Below are positions 1-6,801 of a DNA stretch of 20,458 bases, piece by piece; positions within the stretch are counted from its first letter, which is position 1; every line of letters begins with the position of its first letter. Origin of the DNA: an uncultured Ezakiella sp. (GTDB lineage Bacteria; Bacillota; Clostridia; Tissierellales; Peptoniphilaceae); contig CAMYPV010000017.1 in the NCBI GenBank assembly GCA_947293975.1, positions 1-20,458 on the forward strand, given 5' to 3'. Made by a program: the position numbers and the translations under genes. Under the pieces are notes generated by a model. That model was not told the DNA's origin and did not search any database. It was given only the letters and a program-made list of their open reading frames with translations.

Positions 1-12
1 GTGATGCTTCAT

Positions 13-42
13 TTGACTTTTATATATATAAAAGTATATAAT
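13..42 (+). promoter_or_regulatory. Sigma-A-type promoter of the glycosidase-lipoprotein-HPr-ligase run
   Basis: A -35 box TTGACT (13-18) and a perfect -10 box TATAAT (37-42) are separated by 18 bases. The predicted transcription start is near 49, which leaves a 40-base leader ending in the AAGGGGGGAG ribosome binding site before the TTG start at 89. This is read directly from sequence; activity is inferred. Confidence 0.7.
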
Positions 43-88
43 TAATTTATACATTTAAAATTCGAAATGATATTAAGGGGGGAGAATT

Positions 89-2719
89 TTGAAGTTAAAA
101 AACTTTCTGGCGCTTTGTTTGTCGTTTGCAATGTGTACGACTTTTGTTTTTGCAAAGCCAGATTATAATTATATAGAAAAAAAACAATCAAAAAATATTG
201 CTGAGGGTGTTGTGCATGATTCGATTATGCAATTTACATCTGATGGAGTGAGGGGGATTAATGTTGTTAAGTTCAATCTTAAGGATGCGAGCGTAAACAT
301 TGTTCCGCTTTATAATGCAAATACGACTTCGAAAGGTGCGGCGGTTTCAAACATGGTCAACGATCATGGCGCTGTGGCTGGTATTAATGCGGACTTTTTC
401 AATTACAAACCGCTTGAGCCACTTGGAATTACGGTGCGTGATGGCGAGATGATTTATTCAAACGGCGACACTCCGAGCGTGCTTTTGGATGCGAGCGGCA
501 ATATGAGTTTTGGCAAATTAAATATTTCGATGAATGTGGTTGTAAATGGCAACAACATTCCTATTAATAAGGTGAATAAGCCCAACAAAAAAGGCGAGTC
601 TGCTTTATTTACGCGCGTGTGGGGGCAAAATTCTCGCGGCGCAAAGGCGACTGGTCAAGTTGAGGTTGCGGTTTCAAATGGAATTGTAACTGAAAAGTCG
701 GACGAGGTTCCGCTTGGCATTCCTCAAAATGGTTATGTTTTGAGCATCAAAGAGGGCGCTTATGTTCCAAATGTTGGCGACAGTGTAAGCTTTAATGTAA
801 CTGGGATTGATCTTAACAACACTAAGTTTGCAATTGGTGCCGGCGCAGTGATTTTAAGGGACGGAAATATTGTGTCTGAGGGCATCAATATTGCCGGCAG
901 ACATCCGCGCTCTGCAATGGGCTACAACAAGAACACTGGCGATGTGTTCCTCGTTACGATTGACGGCAGAAGCATCTATCACGGTATGACGATGAATGAA
1001 GTCGCGGAGACTTTAATTGCTCTTGGTGCGACGGACGGCGTTAATCTTGACGGTGGCGGCAGCACGACAATGGCTGTTAGAGATGTAAATTCTGGCAAGG
1101 CTAGAGTTAAAAATTATATTAAATCGCAGCGTTCAGTTTTGACGGGCATTGGTGTTAAGTCGAGTTCAGAGGTTGGCGCACCTGTTACGATGAAGGTCAT
1201 TACAGAAGGCGACAAGCTTTTTAAGAACACGAGAAAATGGATTAATATCGAGCTTTACGATGCAAAGGGCAATCCTGTAAAGGCCGATTTGAGTCAGGCG
1301 AAATTGTCTTCTAATCTTCCAATCAAAATCGACAGACACAGCTTTATGCCTACAGAATCTGGCGACATGGCGCTTACTGTTACGTATGGAAATTTAAACG
1401 AGACCGTTAATCTAAAGGTTTTGGATGCGCCGAGCGTTTTGCTGTTAGCTGATGATACTATCGGGCTTTCAAATGGTGGCAAGTACACGATTAAAGATGT
1501 GTACGGCATTGACGTGGTTGGAAATCGCGCACTAATAAGAGCGGACGAGCTTAAAAAATCCGTCGTTGGAAATGTTGGTACAATTAAAAATAATGTGTTT
1601 ATAAGAAATGATGTAAAAGCAAATGGTGCAATTGCGCTTGAATTTGGCGGTGCAAAAAATCGTATCGTTGTTAGCTCATCTGCAAAAAAAGTTGGTGTAA
1701 ATCCGCTTGGAAGTGCAAAGGGCCTCAGCACAACGATTTTACCAAAGGGTTCAAAGTCATCAATCAAAATCGTCAAGGACAAGAGAGATGTTTTGCAGCT
1801 TTCATATAATTTTACAAATGCAAAGGCTCAAAAAGAGACGAGCCTTGTGTTTAATGGCACGCCTACACTACCTGATGACACGACTGAGCTTTCAATCTTC
1901 GTCAAAAACTACGGAGACATGGATATGAGGGCGAAGGTTATCGTAAACGGTGTTGCAGGCGAGTACAATTTCGAAGAAAATCTAAAACTTGGTGGCTATA
2001 CAGAATTTAGGGCGAAATTGCCGGGTGCAAATGGCATCAAGCTTCAATCGATTGTGTTCCAAAAATCTGACGCAAACTCAGATTCAAACGGCAGCTTGCT
2101 TGTGAAGGACGTTGCAGCGGTTGTAAACCCGGACACATCATCGATGTTTGCAGAATATAGAACGCTGTTTAACGACCACTTAAAGACCGCGGATCTTTCG
2201 TCAACTGATATTGCAATTGCGGTTGCTGGCAAAAAGCTAGATGAAAACAAAATCATAAAGGCACTTGCATCTCATAAGAAGATGCTTGTTATGAACAAGG
2301 ATGTAAATGCAAAAAATGCAGTCAAGGGTATCACGCAAAAAGACACAAACACACTCTTTGTCAACTTCAAAAACACTCAAGGCGGATTGAGGGCAAGCGA
2401 CAAGAGACAGTGGAACGAACTTTTGACTACGGTAAAAAATGGCGCCGAATCAAATATTTTGATTTCAATTGACGGCGGCAGCAAGGACGAGCTTGGCATT
2501 ATAAATCCAATTGAGCGTGAACTTTTAAAGGAAACACTTGAAAATCTTGTAAAGATGGGCAAGAGAGTTTTTGTAATTACAAATCTCAAAGAGCCAACCT
2601 CAACCAGATTTGATGAGGGAGTTAGATATATAAACTTAAATCCAGCTCAAAATGAGGGCTTGTATTTGAATATTAATAGAATTGGCGACAATGTTATCTA
2701 TGCAGTAAAGAGGGTGTAA
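89..2719 (+). CDS. Secreted phosphodiester glycosidase (NAGPA-domain) multidomain protein
   Basis: This is a predicted exported protein with a phosphodiester glycosidase (NAGPA/DUF2233) domain, a family that removes sugars linked through a phosphodiester; bacterial members are thought to act on wall or exopolysaccharide material. Residues 1-22 form a signal peptide, probably cut after FVFA. The NAGPA domain covers about 50-355 and keeps the family blocks NADFF (100-104), GRHPRSAMG (270-278), DGR (292-294) and LDGGGSTTM (320-328). An Ig-like stretch follows at about 360-445, then beta-rich, carbohydrate-binding-like sequence to about 690. Residues 705-876 resemble the phosphoesterase-like tail found on some clostridial homologues, but I see no metal-binding Asp/His/Asn motifs, so that part is probably non-catalytic. 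The start is TTG, chosen because of the strong AAGGGGGGAG site four bases upstream and the signal peptide that follows at once. The domain call is firm; the natural substrate is unknown. Confidence 0.85.
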   Translation: MKLKNFLALCLSFAMCTTFVFAKPDYNYIEKKQSKNIAEGVVHDSIMQFTSDGVRGINVVKFNLKDASVNIVPLYNANTTSKGAAVSNMVNDHGAVAGINADFFNYKPLEPLGITVRDGEMIYSNGDTPSVLLDASGNMSFGKLNISMNVVVNGNNIPINKVNKPNKKGESALFTRVWGQNSRGAKATGQVEVAVSNGIVTEKSDEVPLGIPQNGYVLSIKEGAYVPNVGDSVSFNVTGIDLNNTKFAIGAGAVILRDGNIVSEGINIAGRHPRSAMGYNKNTGDVFLVTIDGRSIYHGMTMNEVAETLIALGATDGVNLDGGGSTTMAVRDVNSGKARVKNYIKSQRSVLTGIGVKSSSEVGAPVTMKVITEGDKLFKNTRKWINIELYDAKGNPVKADLSQAKLSSNLPIKIDRHSFMPTESGDMALTVTYGNLNETVNLKVLDAPSVLLLADDTIGLSNGGKYTIKDVYGIDVVGNRALIRADELKKSVVGNVGTIKNNVFIRNDVKANGAIALEFGGAKNRIVVSSSAKKVGVNPLGSAKGLSTTILPKGSKSSIKIVKDKRDVLQLSYNFTNAKAQKETSLVFNGTPTLPDDTTELSIFVKNYGDMDMRAKVIVNGVAGEYNFEENLKLGGYTEFRAKLPGANGIKLQSIVFQKSDANSDSNGSLLVKDVAAVVNPDTSSMFAEYRTLFNDHLKTADLSSTDIAIAVAGKKLDENKIIKALASHKKMLVMNKDVNAKNAVKGITQKDTNTLFVNFKNTQGGLRASDKRQWNELLTTVKNGAESNILISIDGGSKDELGIINPIERELLKETLENLVKMGKRVFVITNLKEPTSTRFDEGVRYINLNPAQNEGLYLNINRIGDNVIYAVKRV

Positions 2720-2720
2720 A

Positions 2721-3479
2721 ATGAAAAGAGCATTGGTAGTCTTGGCGATTGCGCTTACATTTGTTGGCTGCAAAAAAGAATCAGTCGAAAATGTTTCAAC
2801 TTCGTGGAAAGACTCAAGATATTTAGAAGTTTTAACGCAGATTAAAAATCCAGAGAAACCCGATTATCTTATAATTGATCAGGATTTGATTCTCTACGAC
2901 AAGAATGACAAAAAAGTTTTGAAGGAATTTTATAGAGATACAAAGACATTTATTGGCGACAGCGATAAATTTGAAGAGCGTTACGGATATTATCACGTAA
3001 AGGATCTTGTAAATTTGACGACGCCTGATTCAAAGTGGGCGTGGACAGAAACCGACGATGTTAAAGAGGACAGATATTCTGAACTTAAAGACGCGTTTGT
3101 AAAGTGTAAGGACATTTTAAAGCTCGACAGCTCGACCGACAAGGAGCTTGTGTTTACTGCAAATGTTAAGGGCAGTGACTTAAAGCCTTTGCACAATTAC
3201 TTTGAAGATGTGGGCGAAGACGAAGATGTGGACCTAAGATTTTACATCAGCAAAATTTCTGGCAAATATCTTATCAATAGATTGTATTTAAACGGCAAAA
3301 GCGGAGAAAAAGAGCGTTTAAAAGAAAGCTATGTAATGAATATTGACAAGGAAAACTCAATCAACATACCAAAATCACTTGCACTACACATGATGACAAA
3401 TGGCTACAAGATTGACAAAGAAAATGCCGTCACCACCAAAGAAGAGGCGGAAAGAAAAGGCTATAAACAAATAAACTAA
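2721..3479 (+). CDS. Putative lipoprotein of unknown function
   Basis: I do not recognise this family. Residues 1-16 are a lipoprotein signal with the lipobox FVGC, so Cys17 would be lipidated and the protein held on the outer face of the membrane. The mature part, about 235 residues, is rich in Lys, Asp and Glu, shows no further membrane segment and has only one cysteine (in KCKD) besides the lipobox. A run of acidic residues sits in the middle (VGEDEDVDLRF). The gene starts one base after the stop of the glycosidase, with an in-line GAGGGTG ribosome binding site overlapping that stop, so the two are co-transcribed and probably translationally coupled. The context suggests a surface role alongside the secreted glycosidase. 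Lipoprotein: confident. Role: unknown. Confidence 0.8.
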   Translation: MKRALVVLAIALTFVGCKKESVENVSTSWKDSRYLEVLTQIKNPEKPDYLIIDQDLILYDKNDKKVLKEFYRDTKTFIGDSDKFEERYGYYHVKDLVNLTTPDSKWAWTETDDVKEDRYSELKDAFVKCKDILKLDSSTDKELVFTANVKGSDLKPLHNYFEDVGEDEDVDLRFYISKISGKYLINRLYLNGKSGEKERLKESYVMNIDKENSINIPKSLALHMMTNGYKIDKENAVTTKEEAERKGYKQIN

Positions 3480-3523
3480 TTGCATTCGTGCTATAGATTA
3501 TAAAATTATTTGGAGGGAATATT

Positions 3524-3772
3524 ATGTTTGAAAAGGAATTTAAAATTACAGATCCAGTTGGAATTCACGCAAGACCTGCTGCATTGTTGGTAAACTTGAT
3601 CAAAGGACTTAACGCAGATGTTGAGTTCGAAAAAAATGGCAAAGTTGCAAAGGCAAACAGCCTTTTGAGCTTGATGGGTCTCGGTGCAAAATGCGGCGAC
3701 ACTATCAAGGTGAGAGTTGGCGACGAGTCTGCACTTGATAAGATTATGGAGTTTTTAAAAGAAAATTTATAA
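3524..3772 (+). CDS. ptsH: HPr-family phosphocarrier protein
   Basis: This 82-residue protein has the full HPr fold length. The phospho-acceptor His15 lies in GIHARPA (13-19), and Ser46 lies in the regulatory segment [12 protein letters not shown]. HPr passes phosphate from enzyme I to sugar-specific PTS permeases; Ser46 is the site used by HPr kinase/phosphorylase in Firmicutes for catabolite control. A strong GGAGGG site precedes the ATG by about eight bases. The 44-base gap after the lipoprotein gene has no terminator; a weak TTGCAT/TAAAAT pair around 3480-3506 with poor spacing could be an internal promoter. No enzyme I gene lies nearby, which is unusual for ptsH, and its stop codon overlaps the start of the ATP-grasp ligase. 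It is either general HPr or a paralogue recruited for regulation; the sequence looks fully functional. Confidence 0.93.
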   Translation: MFEKEFKITDPVGIHARPAALLVNLIKGLNADVEFEKNGKVAKANSLLSLMGLGAKCGDTIKVRVGDESALDKIMEFLKENL

Positions 3773-4971
3773 TGGACTTTAAAGCGATAATTTTAGGTAC
3801 TGACATCAACGCTTATTCGATGGCAAGGTCCATTCACATGCAGTATGGCGAGAACTCGATTGCGCTTGGTGTCAGCCATTTAAAATACACAGATGCATCA
3901 AAGATTGTCGAGGTGAAAACCTACAAGGATTTTGACGGCGACGGATTTATTGCGGGCATCAAAGAATTTTTAAAGACCGAAGGCGATGAGCTTTTAAAAT
4001 CGGGAGTTAAATTAGTTTTGATTCCTTGCAGCGACGGATATGTAAAGCTTGCGATTGAAAACCGCGAGTTTTTGGAGCAATATTTTCTGTTTAATCTCGT
4101 CACAAAGGATATGCAGGAAAAATTGGAAAACAAGGTTGATTTCTACAATATTGCAGAAAAATACGGCCTGCCATATCCAAAGACATTTGTGATTAAAGAG
4201 GCGTCGGAGTTTCAAAACTGTGAGCTTGTGCCTCCACTTGCAATCAAGACGAACGATTCGATAAGCTATGCGCATATTGATTTTCCTGGCAAAAAGAAGG
4301 CATACCGCGCGGATTCGATTGCTGAGGCGAAGGAAATTATAAACACTATTTACAATCACGGCTATGTGGGCGAGATTATTATTCAAGATTTTATCCCCGG
4401 CGGCTCTGATGTGATGGGCGTTTTAAATGCGTACGTCGACTCGAAGGGCAAGGTGACTTTGATTAGCTATGCAAAATGTGTGCTTGACGAATGTTTGCCG
4501 AGCCAGATTGGAAATTATAACGCGTTATTTTCGACCGACAACGAAGAGCTTTACGATATTATTGAGGACTTTTTGACAAGGATAAATTATCGTGGGTTTG
4601 CAAACTTCGATTTTAAATACGATGTTAGAGACAAACAATACAAGGTGTTTGAAATTAATTTGCGTCAGGGCAGGAGCAGTTTTGTTGTGACGGCGAGTGG
4701 CGAAAATCTTTCAAAATACATCATCGAGGACTTGGTCTACAATAAATCGCTTCCGCTTGTCAGAAACAAAAAGCACGCACTGTGGCTTTTCTGTGCAAAA
4801 TCTGTATTAAGAAAATATGCAGACAAGAGCGACTTAGAGCTTGTGCGTCCATACATCAAAGACGCTTACTACACTTGCAACTATAGCAAAGATCAAAATC
4901 TAAAACGCTATATGCACCACATTAGGCGAATGCTTTCGACAATTAAATACTATAAAAAATTTGGAAAATAA
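3772..4971 (+). CDS. ATP-grasp carboxylate-amine ligase, D-aspartate ligase-like
   Basis: This 399-residue ATP-grasp enzyme is expected to join a carboxylate to an amine through an acyl-phosphate. Residues 1-110 form an alpha/beta N-terminal domain ([16 protein letters not shown] at 5-20). ATP-grasp landmarks follow: PKTFVIK (136-142) with PPLAIKT (154-160), the hinge-like [11 protein letters not shown] (203-213), NFDFKYD (278-284), and the metal/phosphate segment [11 protein letters not shown] (293-303), whose Glu and Asn are the usual Mg ligands. The layout and EIN-RQGRS motif resemble the D-aspartate ligase (Asl) of Enterococcus faecium, which loads D-Asp onto the peptidoglycan precursor. 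A basic C-terminal tail (about 345-399) could aid contact with membrane-bound precursors. Its ATG overlaps the HPr stop by one base (TAATG). The substrate is inferred; a MurNAc-peptide D-Glu or D-Asp ligase is the best guess, supported by the racemase encoded 1.2 kb downstream. Confidence 0.8.
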   Translation: MDFKAIILGTDINAYSMARSIHMQYGENSIALGVSHLKYTDASKIVEVKTYKDFDGDGFIAGIKEFLKTEGDELLKSGVKLVLIPCSDGYVKLAIENREFLEQYFLFNLVTKDMQEKLENKVDFYNIAEKYGLPYPKTFVIKEASEFQNCELVPPLAIKTNDSISYAHIDFPGKKKAYRADSIAEAKEIINTIYNHGYVGEIIIQDFIPGGSDVMGVLNAYVDSKGKVTLISYAKCVLDECLPSQIGNYNALFSTDNEELYDIIEDFLTRINYRGFANFDFKYDVRDKQYKVFEINLRQGRSSFVVTASGENLSKYIIEDLVYNKSLPLVRNKKHALWLFCAKSVLRKYADKSDLELVRPYIKDAYYTCNYSKDQNLKRYMHHIRRMLSTIKYYKKFGK

Positions 4972-4975
4972 GCTT

Positions 4976-5007
4976 AAAGGATTGTGCGTTTGCAGAGTCC
5001 TTTTTTT
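4976..5007 (+). terminator. Intrinsic terminator after the ATP-grasp ligase gene
   Basis: AAAGGA (4976-4981) pairs with TCCTTT, with a possible inner TGC/GCA pairing in the loop, followed by a seven-T run (5001-5007). It lies five bases after the stop codon and separates the first and second + strand transcription units. Confidence 0.65.
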
Positions 5008-5035
5008 GTATATTTGTGTAGTTTTATGGTATAAT
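5006..5035 (+). promoter_or_regulatory. Promoter with extended -10 for the DHHW-to-truA run
   Basis: TTGTAT (5006-5011) is followed after 18 bases by a perfect TATAAT (5030-5035), preceded by the extended -10 motif TATGG (5025-5029). The -35 overlaps the T-tract of the preceding terminator. Transcription would start near 5042, just ahead of the GTGGGAGGA ribosome binding site. Confidence 0.7.
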
Positions 5036-5058
5036 GATTATTAGTTGTGGGAGGAATT

Positions 5059-6156
5059 ATGAATCTTTTTAAGAAGCTTTATATATTTATATTTGCATTG
5101 ATAATTGCCTCTGGCAGTTTGATAATCTACAGGTCTATACCGGGTCCAAGACAGTACGAGTTTAGATCGAGCGAACCAAAGCCAGATGTTTTTAGTGCGG
5201 AGTTTTACAAAAACTTTGATGCAAATAATTTGGAGCGCAGCCTCAAAGACTATTTGCTAAGAGACAGGTCTGTAAGGTTCAACGCCTTTATGGATAAATA
5301 TATTTTTAAAAGGCCGTTTGTAAATAATGTTTACGCAAAGGGCCCAAACATTTACGACTTTTCTGATGACGACGCGTATCATTTGGGAGACGCCGGCTAC
5401 ACAGAGATTGACAAGTCGGTAAGTCGCTTGAAGGATATTCAAGATTATCTCGAAGAAAATGGCGTAAAATTTCTCGTAATTCCCGTACCAAAAATAAGTT
5501 CGGTTTGCAATTATCCGGACTATGTTTTAAATCCTGAGAAAATTGATATTATGTACGCAAAATATTTAAAGGACAAATTGGACAAAGCAGGCATTTCAAA
5601 TGTCTATCTTAGAGATGAACTGAAATACGAAGACTTTTACAAAACTGACCACCACATAACAAAGACTGGTGGCGATAAAATAATAAATGCAATTGATGAA
5701 TATTTAAAAACTTTTGGCGACGGATTGTTGCCGGCAAAAATTGACACCAAGCTTTCGCATTTTAAAGGCTCACGTTCAAGGCGAATGGCGTACTGGACGG
5801 GTACAGACGAACTTCAAATCCCTATTTATAACACGCCTTATAAGAGAGAGAGTGCTGGAGGCGACACGATAAATAACTTTGATCAAAATATGACTTACGG
5901 CGGCTATATGTGTGGAGATATGTCTTATGATTCGATTGTGACCGATAATGACGGCGCTGACATCGTGATATATGGCGATAGCTTTACAAATATTGTGGAG
6001 AGTTTTATCTGGCCACGAGTTAAACGCATGAGGAGCTATGACCTTAGAAACGAAAGCTCAAAAGATTTAGAGCGTGCAATTGATACGGATGTTGTGATTT
6101 TAATTGCTGACGAACATAGCTTCAGACTAGGAAAGGAATATATTTTTTACAAATGA
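5059..6156 (+). CDS. Membrane-anchored DHHW/AlgX-like SGNH hydrolase-fold protein
   Basis: This protein has one N-terminal membrane segment (about 6-24) and an extracytoplasmic body like that of the DHHW / AlgJ-AlgX family, SGNH-fold proteins involved in O-acetylation of polysaccharides. Signature parts are the lead-in IPVPKISSV (141-149), TDHHIT (196-201; the family's usual Trp after DHH is Ile here) and the nucleophile-like YGDSF (305-309). I start it at the ATG at 5059: a GTG at 5047 in the same frame would place the Shine-Dalgarno GTGGGAGGA inside the coding region, and the ATG gives a clean 365-residue protein. Its last four bases overlap the racemase start (ATGA). No MBOAT acyltransferase, its usual partner, is in this window. 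Acetylation or remodelling of a wall polymer is the likely role, but the acceptor is unknown. Confidence 0.75.
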   Translation: MNLFKKLYIFIFALIIASGSLIIYRSIPGPRQYEFRSSEPKPDVFSAEFYKNFDANNLERSLKDYLLRDRSVRFNAFMDKYIFKRPFVNNVYAKGPNIYDFSDDDAYHLGDAGYTEIDKSVSRLKDIQDYLEENGVKFLVIPVPKISSVCNYPDYVLNPEKIDIMYAKYLKDKLDKAGISNVYLRDELKYEDFYKTDHHITKTGGDKIINAIDEYLKTFGDGLLPAKIDTKLSHFKGSRSRRMAYWTGTDELQIPIYNTPYKRESAGGDTINNFDQNMTYGGYMCGDMSYDSIVTDNDGADIVIYGDSFTNIVESFIWPRVKRMRSYDLRNESSKDLERAIDTDVVILIADEHSFRLGKEYIFYK

Positions 6157-6800
6157 AAAAAACAAAAATATTGGTAATAGATTCAGGTAGCGGAGGACGT
6201 GTTGTCGAGAGATATCTAAAGAGTATGAATCCATCTCTTGACATTTCATACGCATGTGATCCTGAAAATATGCCGTATGGAGAAAAAAATACTTGTGAGA
6301 TTTTAAAATTGACCGACGAGATTATTAGCAAAAACCACGGTTACGACATACTTGTAATTGCGTGTAACACAATGAGCGCTGCTTTTATTCGTGCAAACCG
6401 CTTGAACTTTAAAACCGTTGACATAATTACGCCGACAGTTAACGAGTTAAGGTCGCAAAATCTTAGAAATCTAGCAATTATTTCAACTGAATACACTCAC
6501 AAGTCGAGGCTATACACCCAGGCGTTAAGAATTCCAAGCAGAAGCTCAAAAGATTTGGCAAAGCTCATCGAGGACGGCATCGACAAAAACAAAATGGCAA
6601 TCGAAAGGGAGATTATTAGATTGCTTGAGCCGATGGTAAAGCGTGGCATCGAACGCATTATACTTGGATGCACGCATTATGAATTGGTCGACTATATGAT
6701 TAGGGATATTTATCCACACTTGGAACTTTTGTATCCTGGAAAATATCAGGCAAAGGACGTTCTTGCAAGAATAAGACTGAAGGAGGTCTTAGACGATTAA
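6153..6800 (+). CDS. murI: Short glutamate/aspartate racemase-family protein (MurI-like)
   Basis: This 215-residue member of the cofactor-independent Asp/Glu racemase family interconverts L- and D-Glu (or Asp) with two cysteines as acid/base. Both are present: Cys71 in ACNTMSA and Cys173 in LGCTHYE. IDSGSGG (9-15) and PYGEK (41-45) match the substrate-binding blocks of MurI. It is about 45-50 residues shorter than typical MurI: the segment before the second cysteine is trimmed, and the usual C-terminal substrate-contacting segment is replaced by LYPGKYQAKDV. It may therefore be a specialised paralogue, for example one supplying D-amino acid to the nearby ATP-grasp ligase, rather than the cell's housekeeping MurI. 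In E. faecium an aspartate racemase gene sits next to the D-Asp ligase gene. Its ATG overlaps the previous stop by four bases. Family: confident. Glu versus Asp specificity: open. Confidence 0.85.
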   Translation: MKKTKILVIDSGSGGRVVERYLKSMNPSLDISYACDPENMPYGEKNTCEILKLTDEIISKNHGYDILVIACNTMSAAFIRANRLNFKTVDIITPTVNELRSQNLRNLAIISTEYTHKSRLYTQALRIPSRSSKDLAKLIEDGIDKNKMAIEREIIRLLEPMVKRGIERIILGCTHYELVDYMIRDIYPHLELLYPGKYQAKDVLARIRLKEVLDD

Positions 6801-6801
6801 T

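Noticed and set aside
5047..5058. GTG start four codons upstream for the DHHW-family gene
   Set aside because: It would place the GTGGGAGGA ribosome binding site inside the coding region; the ATG at 5059 is properly spaced.
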